Source of the DNA: Methylomonas sp. ZR1
Lineage (GTDB): Bacteria > Pseudomonadota > Gammaproteobacteria > Methylococcales > Methylomonadaceae
Assembly: GCF_013141865.1 (NCBI RefSeq)
Contig: NZ_RCST01000001.1
Location: 4,092,001 to 4,156,000 of the forward strand
Length of the DNA: 64,000 nt
Reading direction: 5' to 3'
In this document: positions 11,554 through 20,018 of the stretch, piece after piece
Layout: each line of letters opens with the position of its first letter
Numbering within the stretch: position 1 is the stretch's first letter
Program-made: the position numbers and the translations under genes
The notes under the pieces: model-generated
Databases searched by the model: none
What the model was told of the DNA's origin: nothing
Seen by the model: the letters and a program-made list of their open reading frames with translations, nothing else

Positions 11554-11967
11554 ATGCTAGGACACATAGAAAGTTACGATGAAAGATGCCAGACCGGCGT
11601 GATCAAATACGAAGGTCAATTCTACGAATTCCACCTGGATCAATGGACATCGGAAGCGCCGCCCAAAGTCGGCGACGATGTAGATTTCGATCACGACGAA
11701 GATAAAGTCACCGACGTCAGCCTGGTCGGCGCATATTTGATGGAAGCCAAGCCAGTCAAAAGCAAGTTGGTCGCGGCTTTGTTGGGGATTGCGTTCGGCG
11801 CGATCGGCTTGCATCGCATTTATCTGGGCTTCTATTTCCTCGGCTTCACCCAAGCCGTAGTCACGCTGGTTACCGGCGGTTTTGGCGTCATGTGGGGCTT
11901 CATCGAAGGCGTGTTGATTGCAACCGGCCATATCTACAAAGATGCCAAGGGACGTCATCTTAAATAA
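11554..11967 (+). CDS. TM2-domain membrane protein with N-terminal cold-shock-like fold
   Basis: The first ~55 residues (GHIESYDERCQTGVIKYEG and following) resemble a short OB/cold-shock-like beta barrel of the kind seen fused to small bacterial membrane proteins. The rest carries two hydrophobic helices around GIGLHRIYLGFY-like residues (here FGAIGLHRIYLGFYFLG), the TM2 domain signature. The start at 11554 gives MLGHIES; an in-frame TTG lies 12 bases upstream. It sits between cobT and cobS, three bases ahead of cobS, so it may be co-transcribed with the cobalamin genes although no B12 role is known for TM2 proteins. Confidence 0.75.
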   Translation: MLGHIESYDERCQTGVIKYEGQFYEFHLDQWTSEAPPKVGDDVDFDHDEDKVTDVSLVGAYLMEAKPVKSKLVAALLGIAFGAIGLHRIYLGFYFLGFTQAVVTLVTGGFGVMWGFIEGVLIATGHIYKDAKGRHLK

Positions 11968-11969
11968 TC

Positions 11970-12692
11970 GTGGATGCTTTTCTGCTTGCCTTGCAATTCC
12001 TGACCCGCATACCTGTTAGCTGTCGTGACGCGGCTGGCGCTCCCTTGCTGGGGCGTTCGGTTTTGTACTATCCAGCGGTCGGCCTGCTACTGGGTGTTCT
12101 CCTAAGCCTGCCGCCGATACTGTTTGCCGGCAGTGCGCCCATGCTGTTGGCGGCTATCGTCTTGACCGGCTGGGTATTACTGACCGGCGGCCTGCATTTG
12201 GACGGTTTGGCCGATTGCGCCGATGCTTGGGTCGGCGGCTACGGCGACAAACAGCGTAGCCTGCAAATCATGAAAGACCCGGCCTCCGGGCCGATTGCGG
12301 TTAGTTTGCTGGTGCTGGTTTTAGTCCTGAAGTTTGCTGCACTGACCGCCATGTTCGAGCAAACTCGCCTCGCCCCCTTGCTGCTGGCCCCGGTTTTAGG
12401 CCGAACCGCAATTCTGGGTTTGATGCTGACAACTGACTATATTCGCCCAAAAGGCCTGGCCGAGGCACTATTGCAACAATTGCCAAGAGCGCATATCCAA
12501 GCGGTGTTGGTGATTAGCGTCCTGACTGCCGCGGTGTTTTTAGGTTTACCGGCTGTACTGTTCGCCGGTGGTGTACTATTTTGGGTACGGCAAACCGCGG
12601 TCTCGCGCTTGGGCGGGGTAACCGGCGACGTTTACGGTGCGGCGGTCGAGCTAACGGAAGCCGCCGTGCTAATGGTTGCCATGCTGCAATGA
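11970..12692 (+). CDS. cobS: Adenosylcobinamide-GDP ribazoletransferase (cobalamin synthase)
   Basis: CobS joins GDP-cobinamide to alpha-ribazole(-phosphate), the last nucleotide-loop step, in the inner membrane. This 240-residue protein is strongly hydrophobic with several helices and carries GGLHLDGLADCADAW (about 73-87), the acidic motif that binds metal and phosphate in the family. The start is a GTG three bases after the previous stop (TAA at 11965); MDAFLLALQFLTRIPV is the expected N-terminus. The stop overlaps the bluB start (ATGA). Confidence 0.93.
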   Translation: MDAFLLALQFLTRIPVSCRDAAGAPLLGRSVLYYPAVGLLLGVLLSLPPILFAGSAPMLLAAIVLTGWVLLTGGLHLDGLADCADAWVGGYGDKQRSLQIMKDPASGPIAVSLLVLVLVLKFAALTAMFEQTRLAPLLLAPVLGRTAILGLMLTTDYIRPKGLAEALLQQLPRAHIQAVLVISVLTAAVFLGLPAVLFAGGVLFWVRQTAVSRLGGVTGDVYGAAVELTEAAVLMVAMLQ

Positions 12693-13402
12693 CACAGCAA
12701 TCGCCGCGTTCGCCGGCAACTCCCGAGCACAAATCTGCACCGCAAGACGCCTCTGCCGCGCACCGCTTCCCTGACCAACAACTCGCCGGCGTCTATCGTG
12801 CCATCGCCGAACGCCGCGATATGCGGCATTTTCTTTCCGATCCGGTCGATGCCGAAGTCTTGGCTCGTCTGTTACAAGCCGCGCACCAGGCCGGTAGCGT
12901 CGGCTTAATGCAGCCTTGGCGCTTTATCCGCATTACTGATCGCCGCATACGTAACGATATTTACGCGCTGGTCGAACAGGAACGCAAACTTACCGCCGAA
13001 GCCCTCGCCGAACGGCACGACGAATTCATGAAGCTTAAAGTGGAAGGCATACTCGATTGCGGCGAATTGCTGATCGTCGCTTTACCTGATCGACGCGAGC
13101 AACACATTTTCGGCCGCCGGACCCTGCCGGAAATGGATCTGGCCTCGGCGGCCTGCGCGATTCAAAACCTGTGGCTGGCGGCCCGCGCCGAAGGCCTGGG
13201 ACTGGGCTGGGTATCGCTATTCGATCCGGGCGCATTGGCGCAACTATTGAAAATGCCTACCGGCAGCCGGCCGATTGCGGTGCTTTGTCTGGGCAATGTC
13301 GCCGAGTTTTATTCCAAACCCATGTTGGAACTGGAAAACTGGGCAACGCCGCAACCTTTATCGGCGTTTGTCTATGAAAACGGCTGGCCCGATGCATCCT
13401 AA
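12689..13402 (+). CDS. bluB: 5,6-dimethylbenzimidazole synthase
   Basis: BluB fragments reduced FMN with oxygen to give 5,6-dimethylbenzimidazole, the lower ligand of cobalamin, so this strain should make its own lower ligand aerobically. The 237-residue nitroreductase-fold protein has RRDMRHF near the N-terminus, [12 protein letters not shown] (flavin binding) and [11 protein letters not shown] ~35-residue low-complexity leader precedes the conserved region. The start at 12689 overlaps the cobS stop by ATGA; an earlier in-frame start at 12581 would overlap cobS widely and is not used. cobQ begins inside its 3' end. Confidence 0.93.
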   Translation: MTQQSPRSPATPEHKSAPQDASAAHRFPDQQLAGVYRAIAERRDMRHFLSDPVDAEVLARLLQAAHQAGSVGLMQPWRFIRITDRRIRNDIYALVEQERKLTAEALAERHDEFMKLKVEGILDCGELLIVALPDRREQHIFGRRTLPEMDLASAACAIQNLWLAARAEGLGLGWVSLFDPGALAQLLKMPTGSRPIAVLCLGNVAEFYSKPMLELENWATPQPLSAFVYENGWPDAS

Positions 13403-14876
13403 ACCGCCTTTCCAGGCCCTGATGGTGCAAGGCACCACCTCCGATGCCGGCAAAAGTACCTTGGTGACGGCCTTGTGCCGTTATTACCGGCGTCAAGGCA
13501 TCGCCGTCGCGCCATTCAAACCGCAAAACATGGCATTGAATAGCGCGGTAACCATAGACGGCGGCGAGATCGGCCGCGCCCAAGCCGCGCAAGCCGCGGC
13601 CTGCGGTTTGCCGCCGCACAGCGATATGAATCCAGTGCTGCTCAAGCCCAATACCGATACCACCGCGCAAGTGATTATTCACGGCAAAGTCCTGCAAAAC
13701 CAATCGGCCAGCCAATACCACGATTATAAAAAAGTCGCCAAGCAAGCGGTTCTGGAATCATGGCAACGCTTGGGCGCTCAGTACCAGATGCTGATCGTCG
13801 AGGGTGCCGGCAGTCCGGCCGAAATCAATTTGCGCGCCGGCGACATCGCCAACATGGGCTTTGCCGAAGCAGTGGATTGTCCGGTGATTCTGATCGCCGA
13901 TATTGACCGTGGCGGCGTGTTTGCCCACTTGGTCGGCACACTGGAATTGCTATCAGCAAGCGAACAACAGCGCGTGATCGGTTTTGTCATCAACCGTTTC
14001 CGGGGCGATATTGCGTTGTTAAAACCCGGCTTGGATTGGCTGGAACAGCGTACCGGCAAGCCGGTGCTGGCCGTGCTACCGTATCTGCAAGATCTTTATC
14101 TGGAAGCCGAAGATGCTTTATCCACTCGGCATGCCCAACAAGGCCAAACCGGCGCGTTTCATATCGTCGTGCCGCATTTGCCCAGCTTCAGCAATCATAC
14201 CGACTTCGATCCATTGCAATTGCACCCCGGCGTTCAGGTCAGCTTTGCGAAAAGTCCGGACCAAGTTGCCGGCGCAGACTTGATTGTGCTGCCCGGCAGT
14301 AAATCGGTGCGTAGCGATTTAGCGCGTCTTAGAGAGCAAGGCTGGGACAAATTTATTGCTCGCCATTTGCGTTACGGCGGCAAACTGCTGGGGATTTGCG
14401 GCGGCTTTCAGATGCTGGGCAAAAGCATAGACGACCCACTCGGACTTGAAGGTCCGGCCGGTAGTGCTGCCGGTCTGGATTTGTTGGATATGCAGACGGT
14501 TTTGCAAGCGGAAAAATGCTTGAAACAAACTTCCGGCACGTTTTATGGGCAAGCGACACAGGTGGCGGGCTACGAGATTCATATGGGTGTCAGTAGTGGT
14601 CCGGCGCTGGCAAAACCCTTATTTTCGCTAGCGGATGGTCACGATGGCGCCGTTTCGGCAGACGGGCAGGTAGCGGGCAGTTATCTGCACGGTTTATTCG
14701 ATTTGCCCGCCGCCTGCGATGCGCTGTTGCATTGGGCAGGCTATCGGCAAGCGCAAGCCCTGGATTTCAACGCAGTGCGCGAAGCCGGCATCGAGCGTCT
14801 GGCTGATTGTCTGGCAACACATTGCAATTTCACCTTGCTGGAAGCGTTAGCGGCATCTACCCGACAAGCTTGCTGA
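13392..14876 (+). CDS. cobQ: Cobyric acid synthase
   Basis: CobQ amidates adenosylcobyrinic acid a,c-diamide at four side chains using glutamine and ATP. The N-terminal synthetase domain starts [14 protein letters not shown] (P-loop-like), and the C-terminal class I glutaminase domain has [10 protein letters not shown] with nucleophile Cys336 and the distal His in SYLHGLFD. The length of 494 residues is standard. The ATG at 13392 overlaps the bluB 3' end by 11 bases; an earlier in-frame codon at 13275 is rejected because it lies deep inside bluB. The genes for corrin ring assembly are not in this window. Confidence 0.95.
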   Translation: MHPKPPFQALMVQGTTSDAGKSTLVTALCRYYRRQGIAVAPFKPQNMALNSAVTIDGGEIGRAQAAQAAACGLPPHSDMNPVLLKPNTDTTAQVIIHGKVLQNQSASQYHDYKKVAKQAVLESWQRLGAQYQMLIVEGAGSPAEINLRAGDIANMGFAEAVDCPVILIADIDRGGVFAHLVGTLELLSASEQQRVIGFVINRFRGDIALLKPGLDWLEQRTGKPVLAVLPYLQDLYLEAEDALSTRHAQQGQTGAFHIVVPHLPSFSNHTDFDPLQLHPGVQVSFAKSPDQVAGADLIVLPGSKSVRSDLARLREQGWDKFIARHLRYGGKLLGICGGFQMLGKSIDDPLGLEGPAGSAAGLDLLDMQTVLQAEKCLKQTSGTFYGQATQVAGYEIHMGVSSGPALAKPLFSLADGHDGAVSADGQVAGSYLHGLFDLPAACDALLHWAGYRQAQALDFNAVREAGIERLADCLATHCNFTLLEALAASTRQAC

Positions 14877-14880
14877 CGCT

Positions 14881-14902
14881 CAGCCATTGCGGCGAATGGC
14901 TG
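14881..14902 (+). terminator. Hairpin at the end of the cobalamin operon
   Basis: A perfect 8-bp stem (CAGCCATT/AATGGCTG) with a six-base loop starts four bases after the cobQ stop. A run of seven T residues occurs only about 27 bases later, so termination efficiency is uncertain. Confidence 0.5.
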
Positions 14903-14957
14903 AAATATGTGCCATTTCCGACAGCGGTTTTTTTGCATAACCCCCTTTGTTTGATTA

Positions 14958-15013
14958 AGGCTGTTGCCGTTTTAACTGGGCAACCAAATAAAAGCGCAGG
15001 CCAAAGCGGCAAT
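14958..15013. mobile_element. Solo end fragment of an IS5-family element
   Basis: About 55 bases (GGCTGTTGCCGTTTT onward) match the left terminal region of the complete IS5 copy at 31480-32329 with only a few differences, including the inverted repeat and the adjacent GCGCAGGCCAAAGCG stretch. No transposase or opposite end is present. The fragment ends directly before the HxlR stop codon, at an ACCCCTAG that resembles the right IS end plus its CTAG target. Confidence 0.75.
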
Positions 15014-15018
15014 AACCC

Positions 15019-15462
15019 CTAGTCGCCATCCGGCTCGACAATGCGTATCGGCCGATCCCCAATCTTTATCCCGGTGACCTCATCCACAAGCACCGGTCTG
15101 ATTTCCGCCCCCGTTTCGGCATCCAAGATGCGCACCAGTTGGCCCTCGCCACGATATTGACGTCCCCAGGCACCCATCGTGAACAGCACCGGCAGAAAAT
15201 CGCGGCCTGCGGCAGTCAACACATACTCCTCGCGCGGCGGGCGCTCCGAATAAAGTCTTTTTTCCAACAATCCTTCTTCCGTTAGCGTCGTCAATCTTCG
15301 GGTCAGGATCGCGGGTCCGATACCCAGATTTTTCCGAAACTGGTCAAAGCGGGTGAGGCCGAAATGGGCGTCCCGCAGAATCAAAAGACTCCATGCGTCG
15401 CCCAGAAAAGCCAAGCAGCGCGCGATTGGACAAGGGTCATCACAAATATTTTTATCGTTCAT
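15019..15462 (-). CDS. HxlR/MarR-like winged-helix transcriptional regulator
   Basis: The 147-residue protein has the HxlR layout: an N-terminal Cys-Pro (DDPCPIARCL, Cys11, with Cys7 before it), the recognition region LTRFDQFRKNLGIGPAILTRRL and the wing LLEKRLYSERPPREEYVLT. HxlR proteins such as YodB and HypR sense electrophiles or oxidants through this N-terminal Cys and often control quinone or aldehyde reductases. It is transcribed away from a run of SDR/MDR oxidoreductase genes. The start at 15462 gives the family N-terminus; an in-frame ATG at 15546 would run through the putative operator. Confidence 0.88.
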   Translation of the reverse strand: MNDKNICDDPCPIARCLAFLGDAWSLLILRDAHFGLTRFDQFRKNLGIGPAILTRRLTTLTEEGLLEKRLYSERPPREEYVLTAAGRDFLPVLFTMGAWGRQYRGEGQLVRILDAETGAEIRPVLVDEVTGIKIGDRPIRIVEPDGD

Positions 15463-15470
15463 ACAATTTT

Positions 15471-15521
15471 GGTAGTGACTTGATTTCAAATTGGTAGTAA
15501 CATGACTACCGAAATGATAGT
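15471..15521. promoter_or_regulatory. Candidate HxlR operator in the divergent promoter region
   Basis: GGTAGT occurs at 15471 and 15493 and GATAGT at 15516, spaced 22-23 bases (about two helical turns). The middle copy is half of a perfect inverted repeat GGTAGT-N6-ACTACC at 15493-15510. The cluster lies between the HxlR start and the SDR start, as expected for an autoregulated operator. Confidence 0.55.
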
Positions 15522-15566
15522 AACACTTAGATGATAGACAATCCACCCCGCAAGGAGATTTGAGTT

Positions 15567-16412
15567 ATGAGTATTAAGCAAAATATTAGTGTCGCGCTGG
15601 TTACCGGCGCATCGTCGGGCATCGGCGAAGCAACCGCTCTGCGACTGACCGCGGCTGGCTACAAGGTCTATGGAACCAGCAGACGGGGCGCCGTCCAAAC
15701 GGGTCAACGTTCTTTTCAGATGCTGTCTCTCGACGTGACTAGCGATGCCTCCGTCGAAGCCGCCGTTAGCGAGGTGATACAACGGGAAGGCCGCATTGAC
15801 CTGCTTGTGAACAACGCAGGCTTCGGGGTTGCGCCTGCTGGCGCGGAAGAAAGTTCGATCGAACAGTCCCAGTCGGTTTTCGATACGAACTTTTTCGGTA
15901 TCGTCCGCATGACTCGCGCCGTTACACCCCATATGCGGCGCCAAGGCAGCGGTCGTATCATCAACATCGGCTCCGTGCTTGGCGTATTGCCGATGCCGTA
16001 TATGGCCATTTATGCCGCGAGTAAGCACGCGATCGAAGGCTATTCGGAATCGCTAGACCACGAGTTGCGTACCAGAGGCATCCGAGTCTCCGTCATCGAG
16101 CCCGCATACACAAAAACGAAGTTTGACGCGAACCTACTGGCGCCCGATTCGCAGCTTGAGGAGTATCACGAAACCCGCGCGGCCTTGGACAAGGTGCTGG
16201 AGGAAGTGATGGCGATTGCCGACGAGCCGAAAGTCGTGGCCGATGTTGTGCTGAAAGCAGCCAGAGCGGCTCGCCCGAAGCTCCGATATACCGCCGGCGG
16301 TCTCGCTAAGCGCTTGAGCTTACTGCGCAGATTTGCGCCTGCTCGCATGGTGGACGCAGGGCTCCGAAAAGATCTGCGGCTCGACGCAATAAAAAAACCA
16401 CAACTGTCATGA
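15567..16412 (+). CDS. Short-chain dehydrogenase/reductase
   Basis: A classical SDR of 281 residues: cofactor motif TGASSGIG at 13-20, NNAG in LLVNNAGFG, and catalytic Tyr149 with Lys153 in YAASK. AAGGAG stands upstream of the ATG. It is divergent from the HxlR gene, with a repeat-containing promoter region between them, and is probably its regulatory target. The stop overlaps the start of a degraded medium-chain reductase fragment (ATGA), indicating that the original operon continued into that gene. Substrate unknown; carbonyl or quinone detoxification is an inference from the regulator. Confidence 0.88.
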   Translation: MSIKQNISVALVTGASSGIGEATALRLTAAGYKVYGTSRRGAVQTGQRSFQMLSLDVTSDASVEAAVSEVIQREGRIDLLVNNAGFGVAPAGAEESSIEQSQSVFDTNFFGIVRMTRAVTPHMRRQGSGRIINIGSVLGVLPMPYMAIYAASKHAIEGYSESLDHELRTRGIRVSVIEPAYTKTKFDANLLAPDSQLEEYHETRAALDKVLEEVMAIADEPKVVADVVLKAARAARPKLRYTAGGLAKRLSLLRRFAPARMVDAGLRKDLRLDAIKKPQLS

Positions 16413-16535
16413 AGGCGTTTGTCGTCCAGCGTTATGGAAACAAAGTCGCATGACGGATAAGCGAAATATCCGAGCCCAAACTGGTCAATATCGAAGTACT
16501 GGTCCAGGTGCATGCCGTCGACGAACGTCCCCTAG
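16409..16535 (+). pseudogene. Degraded N-terminus of an MDR-type NADPH:quinone/zinc-less reductase
   Basis: The ATG overlaps the SDR stop by four bases. Translation gives MKAFVVQRYGNKVA, then a TGA stop, then RISEISEPK and EVLVQVHAVDE in the same frame, which matches the start of medium-chain NADP-dependent reductases (compare MKALTFKRYGK in the next gene). After about 42 codons the similarity ends. It is therefore a broken remnant with an internal stop and a large 3' deletion. Confidence 0.75.
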
Positions 16536-16609
16536 CCTGCGCCACGACTGCTTCCGCTCTATGCGAATCAACAACGATTTAGCCTGAACTTAGCAACAAG
16601 GAATTTTTT

Positions 16610-17557
16610 GTGAATAGCACCTTAACTATGAAAGCACTGACTTTCAAACGCTACGGCAAGTCGCCCGAGATCGGTTTTTCCGACATTTCTCGTCCCACAC
16701 CGAAGGCTGACGAACTGCTGGTAAAAGTCCACGCCGCGGGCCTGAACCCGATCGACAACATGATTCCAACGGGGATGTTCAAACCGGTCCTGCATTTCCA
16801 GTTGCCGGCTACGCTGGGTAGCGATCTTGCCGGGGTGGTGGTTGAGGTCGGCAGCCGCGTAACGCGCTTTAAGCCCGGCGATGCCGTCTTCGCCAGTATC
16901 TTCGATCTTGGCAAAGGATCGCTTGCCGAATTCGCGGTGGTGCCGGAGAGCGCCGCCGCGCTGAAGGAACGCGCCAATCTTCGGGCCGGCCAAAAGATTT
17001 TCATCCCGGCGGGATCGGGCGGGATCGGCACGTTTGCGATCCAGTTGGCAAAGCACCTTGGCGCCACGGTGGGAACCACCACCAGCACCGGCAACGTTGA
17101 ACTGGTGCGCAGCCTGGGTGCGGACGAAGTTGTCGATTACAAGAAGCAAGATTTCGAGAAAGTGCTGGGCGGCTACGATGCGGTGCTTGGCACGCTCAAA
17201 GGGGCCGAGCTCGAGAAATCGGTCGGCATCCTCAAGCCGGGAAGCAAGATCGTCTCTCTGATCGGGCCGCTGGATGCGGCGTTCGCGGATGCCAAGCGCT
17301 TGAATTTTTTCCTCAGGTTAGTATTCGGGCTGATGAGCCGCAAGATCATGAGGCTTGCCAGAAAACGGGCAGTCACTTACTCATTTCTGTTCGTGCGTCC
17401 CGATGGCGATCAACTCGGCGAAATCGGCAAACTCCTCGAAGCCGAGCGTATCAAGCCTGTGATCGACAAGGTGTTTCCGTTCGAGAAAGCCAAAGATGCG
17501 CTTGCCTACCTCGCCCAGGGACGTTCGAAGGGGAAAGTCGTCGTCAAGATGCTGTGA
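16610..17557 (+). CDS. NADP-dependent medium-chain oxidoreductase (quinone reductase-like)
   Basis: The 315-residue protein has the GroES-like N-terminal domain (HAAGLNPIDNMI) and a Rossmann domain with AGSGGIGTFAIQLAK, then the SLGADEVVDYK-type segment. No zinc-binding Cys cluster is seen, so it belongs to the zinc-independent MDR branch that reduces quinones, enones or similar. The GTG at 16610 has AAGGAA upstream; an ATG at 16628 giving MKALTFKRYG is an alternative start. It follows a broken paralogue, suggesting tandem replacement within the HxlR-linked cluster. Confidence 0.88.
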   Translation: MNSTLTMKALTFKRYGKSPEIGFSDISRPTPKADELLVKVHAAGLNPIDNMIPTGMFKPVLHFQLPATLGSDLAGVVVEVGSRVTRFKPGDAVFASIFDLGKGSLAEFAVVPESAAALKERANLRAGQKIFIPAGSGGIGTFAIQLAKHLGATVGTTTSTGNVELVRSLGADEVVDYKKQDFEKVLGGYDAVLGTLKGAELEKSVGILKPGSKIVSLIGPLDAAFADAKRLNFFLRLVFGLMSRKIMRLARKRAVTYSFLFVRPDGDQLGEIGKLLEAERIKPVIDKVFPFEKAKDALAYLAQGRSKGKVVVKML

Positions 17558-17611
17558 ACAAAAGACAACCCAAGCTCCACATTTTTCAAACACTTCCAAA
17601 GGTAAAAAACC

Positions 17612-18409
17612 ATGACTTCATCAAAAAAAATCGCTGTTGTAACAGGTGCTTCTTCCGGCATCGGATCAGTTTACGCCGATCGTCTAGCTCAGCGCGGATA
17701 CGACCTTTTGCTGGTCGCCCGGCGCGGCGACCGCTTGCAAAATCTCGCGGCCAAACTAGAGCGGGCTTATGGCATCAAGGCCGAAACGCGGATGGCTAAT
17801 CTTGAGAACGAAACAGATCTCGCGGGTCTTGAAGCCGTTCTCGCTGCCGATCCCGCCATCAGTCTATTGGTCAACAATGCCGGCATTGCCAGACTCAGCC
17901 CGGTGGCTGAAGCGCCAGTGAAAGACTCCTTGTCGCAGATCGCGTTGAATATCACGGCGCTGACGCGATTGACGCATGCCGTGCTGCCTGCGTTCAAGGC
18001 GCGCAACGAAGGTGTCATTATCAATATCGCCTCGGTATTGGCTGTTCATACGTTTCCGGTGAGCTCGGTATACAGCGGCACAAAAGCGTTCGTGCTCAAT
18101 TTCAGTCGCGGGCTACAGCAAGAACTGGCAAATACTGGGATTAGAGTGCAAGTGGTGTTGCCTTCCGCCACAGCCACCGAACTTTGGGATACCGCCGGGA
18201 TGCCACTGACCGCGTTTCCAGAAGAAGCGGTGATGACTACCGAGCATCTTGTCGATGCCGCGCTGGCTGGTTTCGACCAAGGCGAGCTGGTCACCTGGCC
18301 CTCCCTGGCTGACGCCGGGCACTGGGACCGATACGACGCTCAACGGACAGAACTCTTCGCGGCGACGCAAACCGGCCAGTCCGCGCCACGTCTAGCGACG
18401 CCGTCCTGA
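17612..18409 (+). CDS. Short-chain dehydrogenase/reductase
   Basis: A second SDR of 265 residues with VVTGASSGIG near the N-terminus, LLVNNAGIA, and catalytic Tyr154 and Lys158 in YSGTK. The internal pattern LLLVARRGDRLQNLAAKL is that of the YqjQ/DltE-like classical SDRs. It lies 54 bases after the MDR gene on the same strand and is probably part of the same HxlR-associated unit. Substrate not assigned. Confidence 0.87.
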   Translation: MTSSKKIAVVTGASSGIGSVYADRLAQRGYDLLLVARRGDRLQNLAAKLERAYGIKAETRMANLENETDLAGLEAVLAADPAISLLVNNAGIARLSPVAEAPVKDSLSQIALNITALTRLTHAVLPAFKARNEGVIINIASVLAVHTFPVSSVYSGTKAFVLNFSRGLQQELANTGIRVQVVLPSATATELWDTAGMPLTAFPEEAVMTTEHLVDAALAGFDQGELVTWPSLADAGHWDRYDAQRTELFAATQTGQSAPRLATPS

Positions 18410-18756
18410 TTGTTTTCCATGTGAATAACATGCGCCGTTTTTTGATAACGCCACAGACCACTATAAATCGCATCTGGAAAGGCACGGGGCTGGTTGGCGT
18501 ATGACAGACATTCTTCACAGATACAGGTAGGCTGAGCAACGAGTCGTTAGTCGCGCGGATTACCAAACAATCCGCGCCTAGCGGCGAGTTTCTATATCGC
18601 CATTAAACTTCATTAATTTATTACCAGGCGATTTTTAAAAATTTAGCATGCACCGTTGTTTCATGACAATTTTTACTCAAACTCCAGCGAACAAAGAATG
18701 AATGCAGAATTTTTATTGGGCGCCATAATGTAGCGTTTGATTTATATTGATTAAAA
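18410..18756. other. AT-rich intergenic region with a hairpin, ahead of the TetR gene
   Basis: These 347 bases hold no convincing gene. A perfect 9-bp stem with a seven-base loop at 18553-18577 (GCGCGGATT/AATCCGCGC) may terminate the upstream operon. The last ~150 bases are clearly AT-rich and presumably carry the TetR promoter. Confidence 0.55.
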
Positions 18757-19326
18757 ATGTCAAATAAAACTCAGGATAAAATTTTAGCCGCTACGACTCA
18801 TCTTTTTAATGAGCAAGGCATTCGCGCAACCGGAATAGATGGTATTTTGAAAGAAGCTGGAGTGTCTAAAATGAGTCTTTATAAATATTTTTCATCGAAA
18901 AATGACTTAATCGTTGCCTATCTTCTGCGTCAGGAAGCATTATTCATGTCCCGATACGAAAACATAGCCGTCGAAATGATTGATCCGAAAAATAAGTTAT
19001 TGGCGATGCTGGATGTTTATAATGATTTAATTCAAAGTGGAGAGTTCAAAGGCAGTCCGTTTTTGAATGCGCTTTCAGAATTTCCAATTAAGGACGATCC
19101 TGTGCATCAAGCGGCGATCAGGATAATTCATAATTTTTGGACGCATATACTAAACCTCGCCAATCAATGCGGGGTAAGTCAGCCAAAAAAATTAGCATCA
19201 CAAATTGCCATGTTAATGCATGGCTCAATACTATTTTCTCAAACGAGCTGCAATTCAGATTATATAGCTAACGCCAAAGAACTAGTTTATTCCCATCTGG
19301 ATTGCCTTGCTACGAATCAGCCATAA
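18757..19326 (+). CDS. TetR/AcrR family transcriptional regulator
   Basis: Residues 5-60 form a TetR HTH domain (ILAATTHLFNEQGIRATGIDGI, then SKMSLYKYFSSKNDLI). The C-terminal ligand domain is helical and not diagnostic. The gene is noticeably more AT-rich than its left-hand neighbours. Its target is not evident: it faces convergently the DUF1993 gene and follows the SDR cluster after 347 bases. Confidence 0.88.
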   Translation: MSNKTQDKILAATTHLFNEQGIRATGIDGILKEAGVSKMSLYKYFSSKNDLIVAYLLRQEALFMSRYENIAVEMIDPKNKLLAMLDVYNDLIQSGEFKGSPFLNALSEFPIKDDPVHQAAIRIIHNFWTHILNLANQCGVSQPKKLASQIAMLMHGSILFSQTSCNSDYIANAKELVYSHLDCLATNQP

Positions 19327-19381
19327 CTTGAGATCCAAGCCGTGATCAAGACTCTGCCTATTCCAGGCTAAGGAACAGCGC

Positions 19382-19416
19382 TTCCATAGGCAAAACGCCG
19401 CATTCTACCTATGGAA
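19382..19416. terminator. Hairpin between the convergent TetR and DUF1993 genes
   Basis: A perfect 9-bp inverted repeat (TTCCATAGG/CCTATGGAA) with a 17-base loop sits between two convergent genes and could serve both directions. No long T run accompanies it. Confidence 0.4.
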
Positions 19417-19447
19417 AACAAAAGACATGAATAATTCAAATGCGGAA

Positions 19448-19954
19448 TTAATCCACGCCCAAAAAATCCGATTTCCCTAATTCAACCCCGTTGTGGCGAA
19501 GTATCGCGTAGCTCATCGTGATGTGGAAATAAAAATTTGGCAAGACAAAATCTAACAAGTATGGAAGACCGACAAAGTTTTTCTCGGTGCCGCCAATCTT
19601 GAAATTAATAGCAAGGTTCTCATTGCCATTTATTTGCGCCGGGGTTACATCTTGGATAAAAGCGATGGTTTTGGATATACGAGCCTGCAAATCGGCAAAT
19701 GTGGTTTCATTGTCTTCGTAGCATGGAATCTCTAATCCCGCCAGGCGCGCGGCACAGCCTTTAACCATATCTGTTGCAATTTGCACTTGTTTGCTGAGCG
19801 GAAACATATCGGGGGCCAAACGGTAATTTATAAAGACCGATTGATCAATGTTTTTCGCTTCGGAATGGATTGCTGCTTTATCTAGTATTTTTGATAAATT
19901 GCCCAGCATTTTGATAAAAACTAATATTGACGCTTGATACATGTCGATTGACAT
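19448..19954 (-). CDS. DUF1993 family protein
   Basis: The 168-residue protein resembles DUF1993 members: MYQASILVFIKMLGNLSKIL at the start, a central LAPDMFPLSKQV and C-terminal FYFHITMSYAILRHNGVELGKSDF. The family is predicted to have a DinB-like helical bundle; its function is unknown. It lies 64 bases downstream of the tautomerase on the same strand and may be the last gene of the extended pxm locus. Confidence 0.8.
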   Translation of the reverse strand: MSIDMYQASILVFIKMLGNLSKILDKAAIHSEAKNIDQSVFINYRLAPDMFPLSKQVQIATDMVKGCAARLAGLEIPCYEDNETTFADLQARISKTIAFIQDVTPAQINGNENLAINFKIGGTEKNFVGLPYLLDFVLPNFYFHITMSYAILRHNGVELGKSDFLGVD

Positions 19955-20018
19955 AATAACCCCCTATTTTTAAAAACATTTAATCAGATTAATGAAACGC
20001 AGAAGCATTGACCGCTTA

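Noticed and set aside
12581..12688. Longer N-terminus for BluB
   Set aside because: It would lie inside cobS in another frame; the ATGA overlap at 12689 is the natural start.
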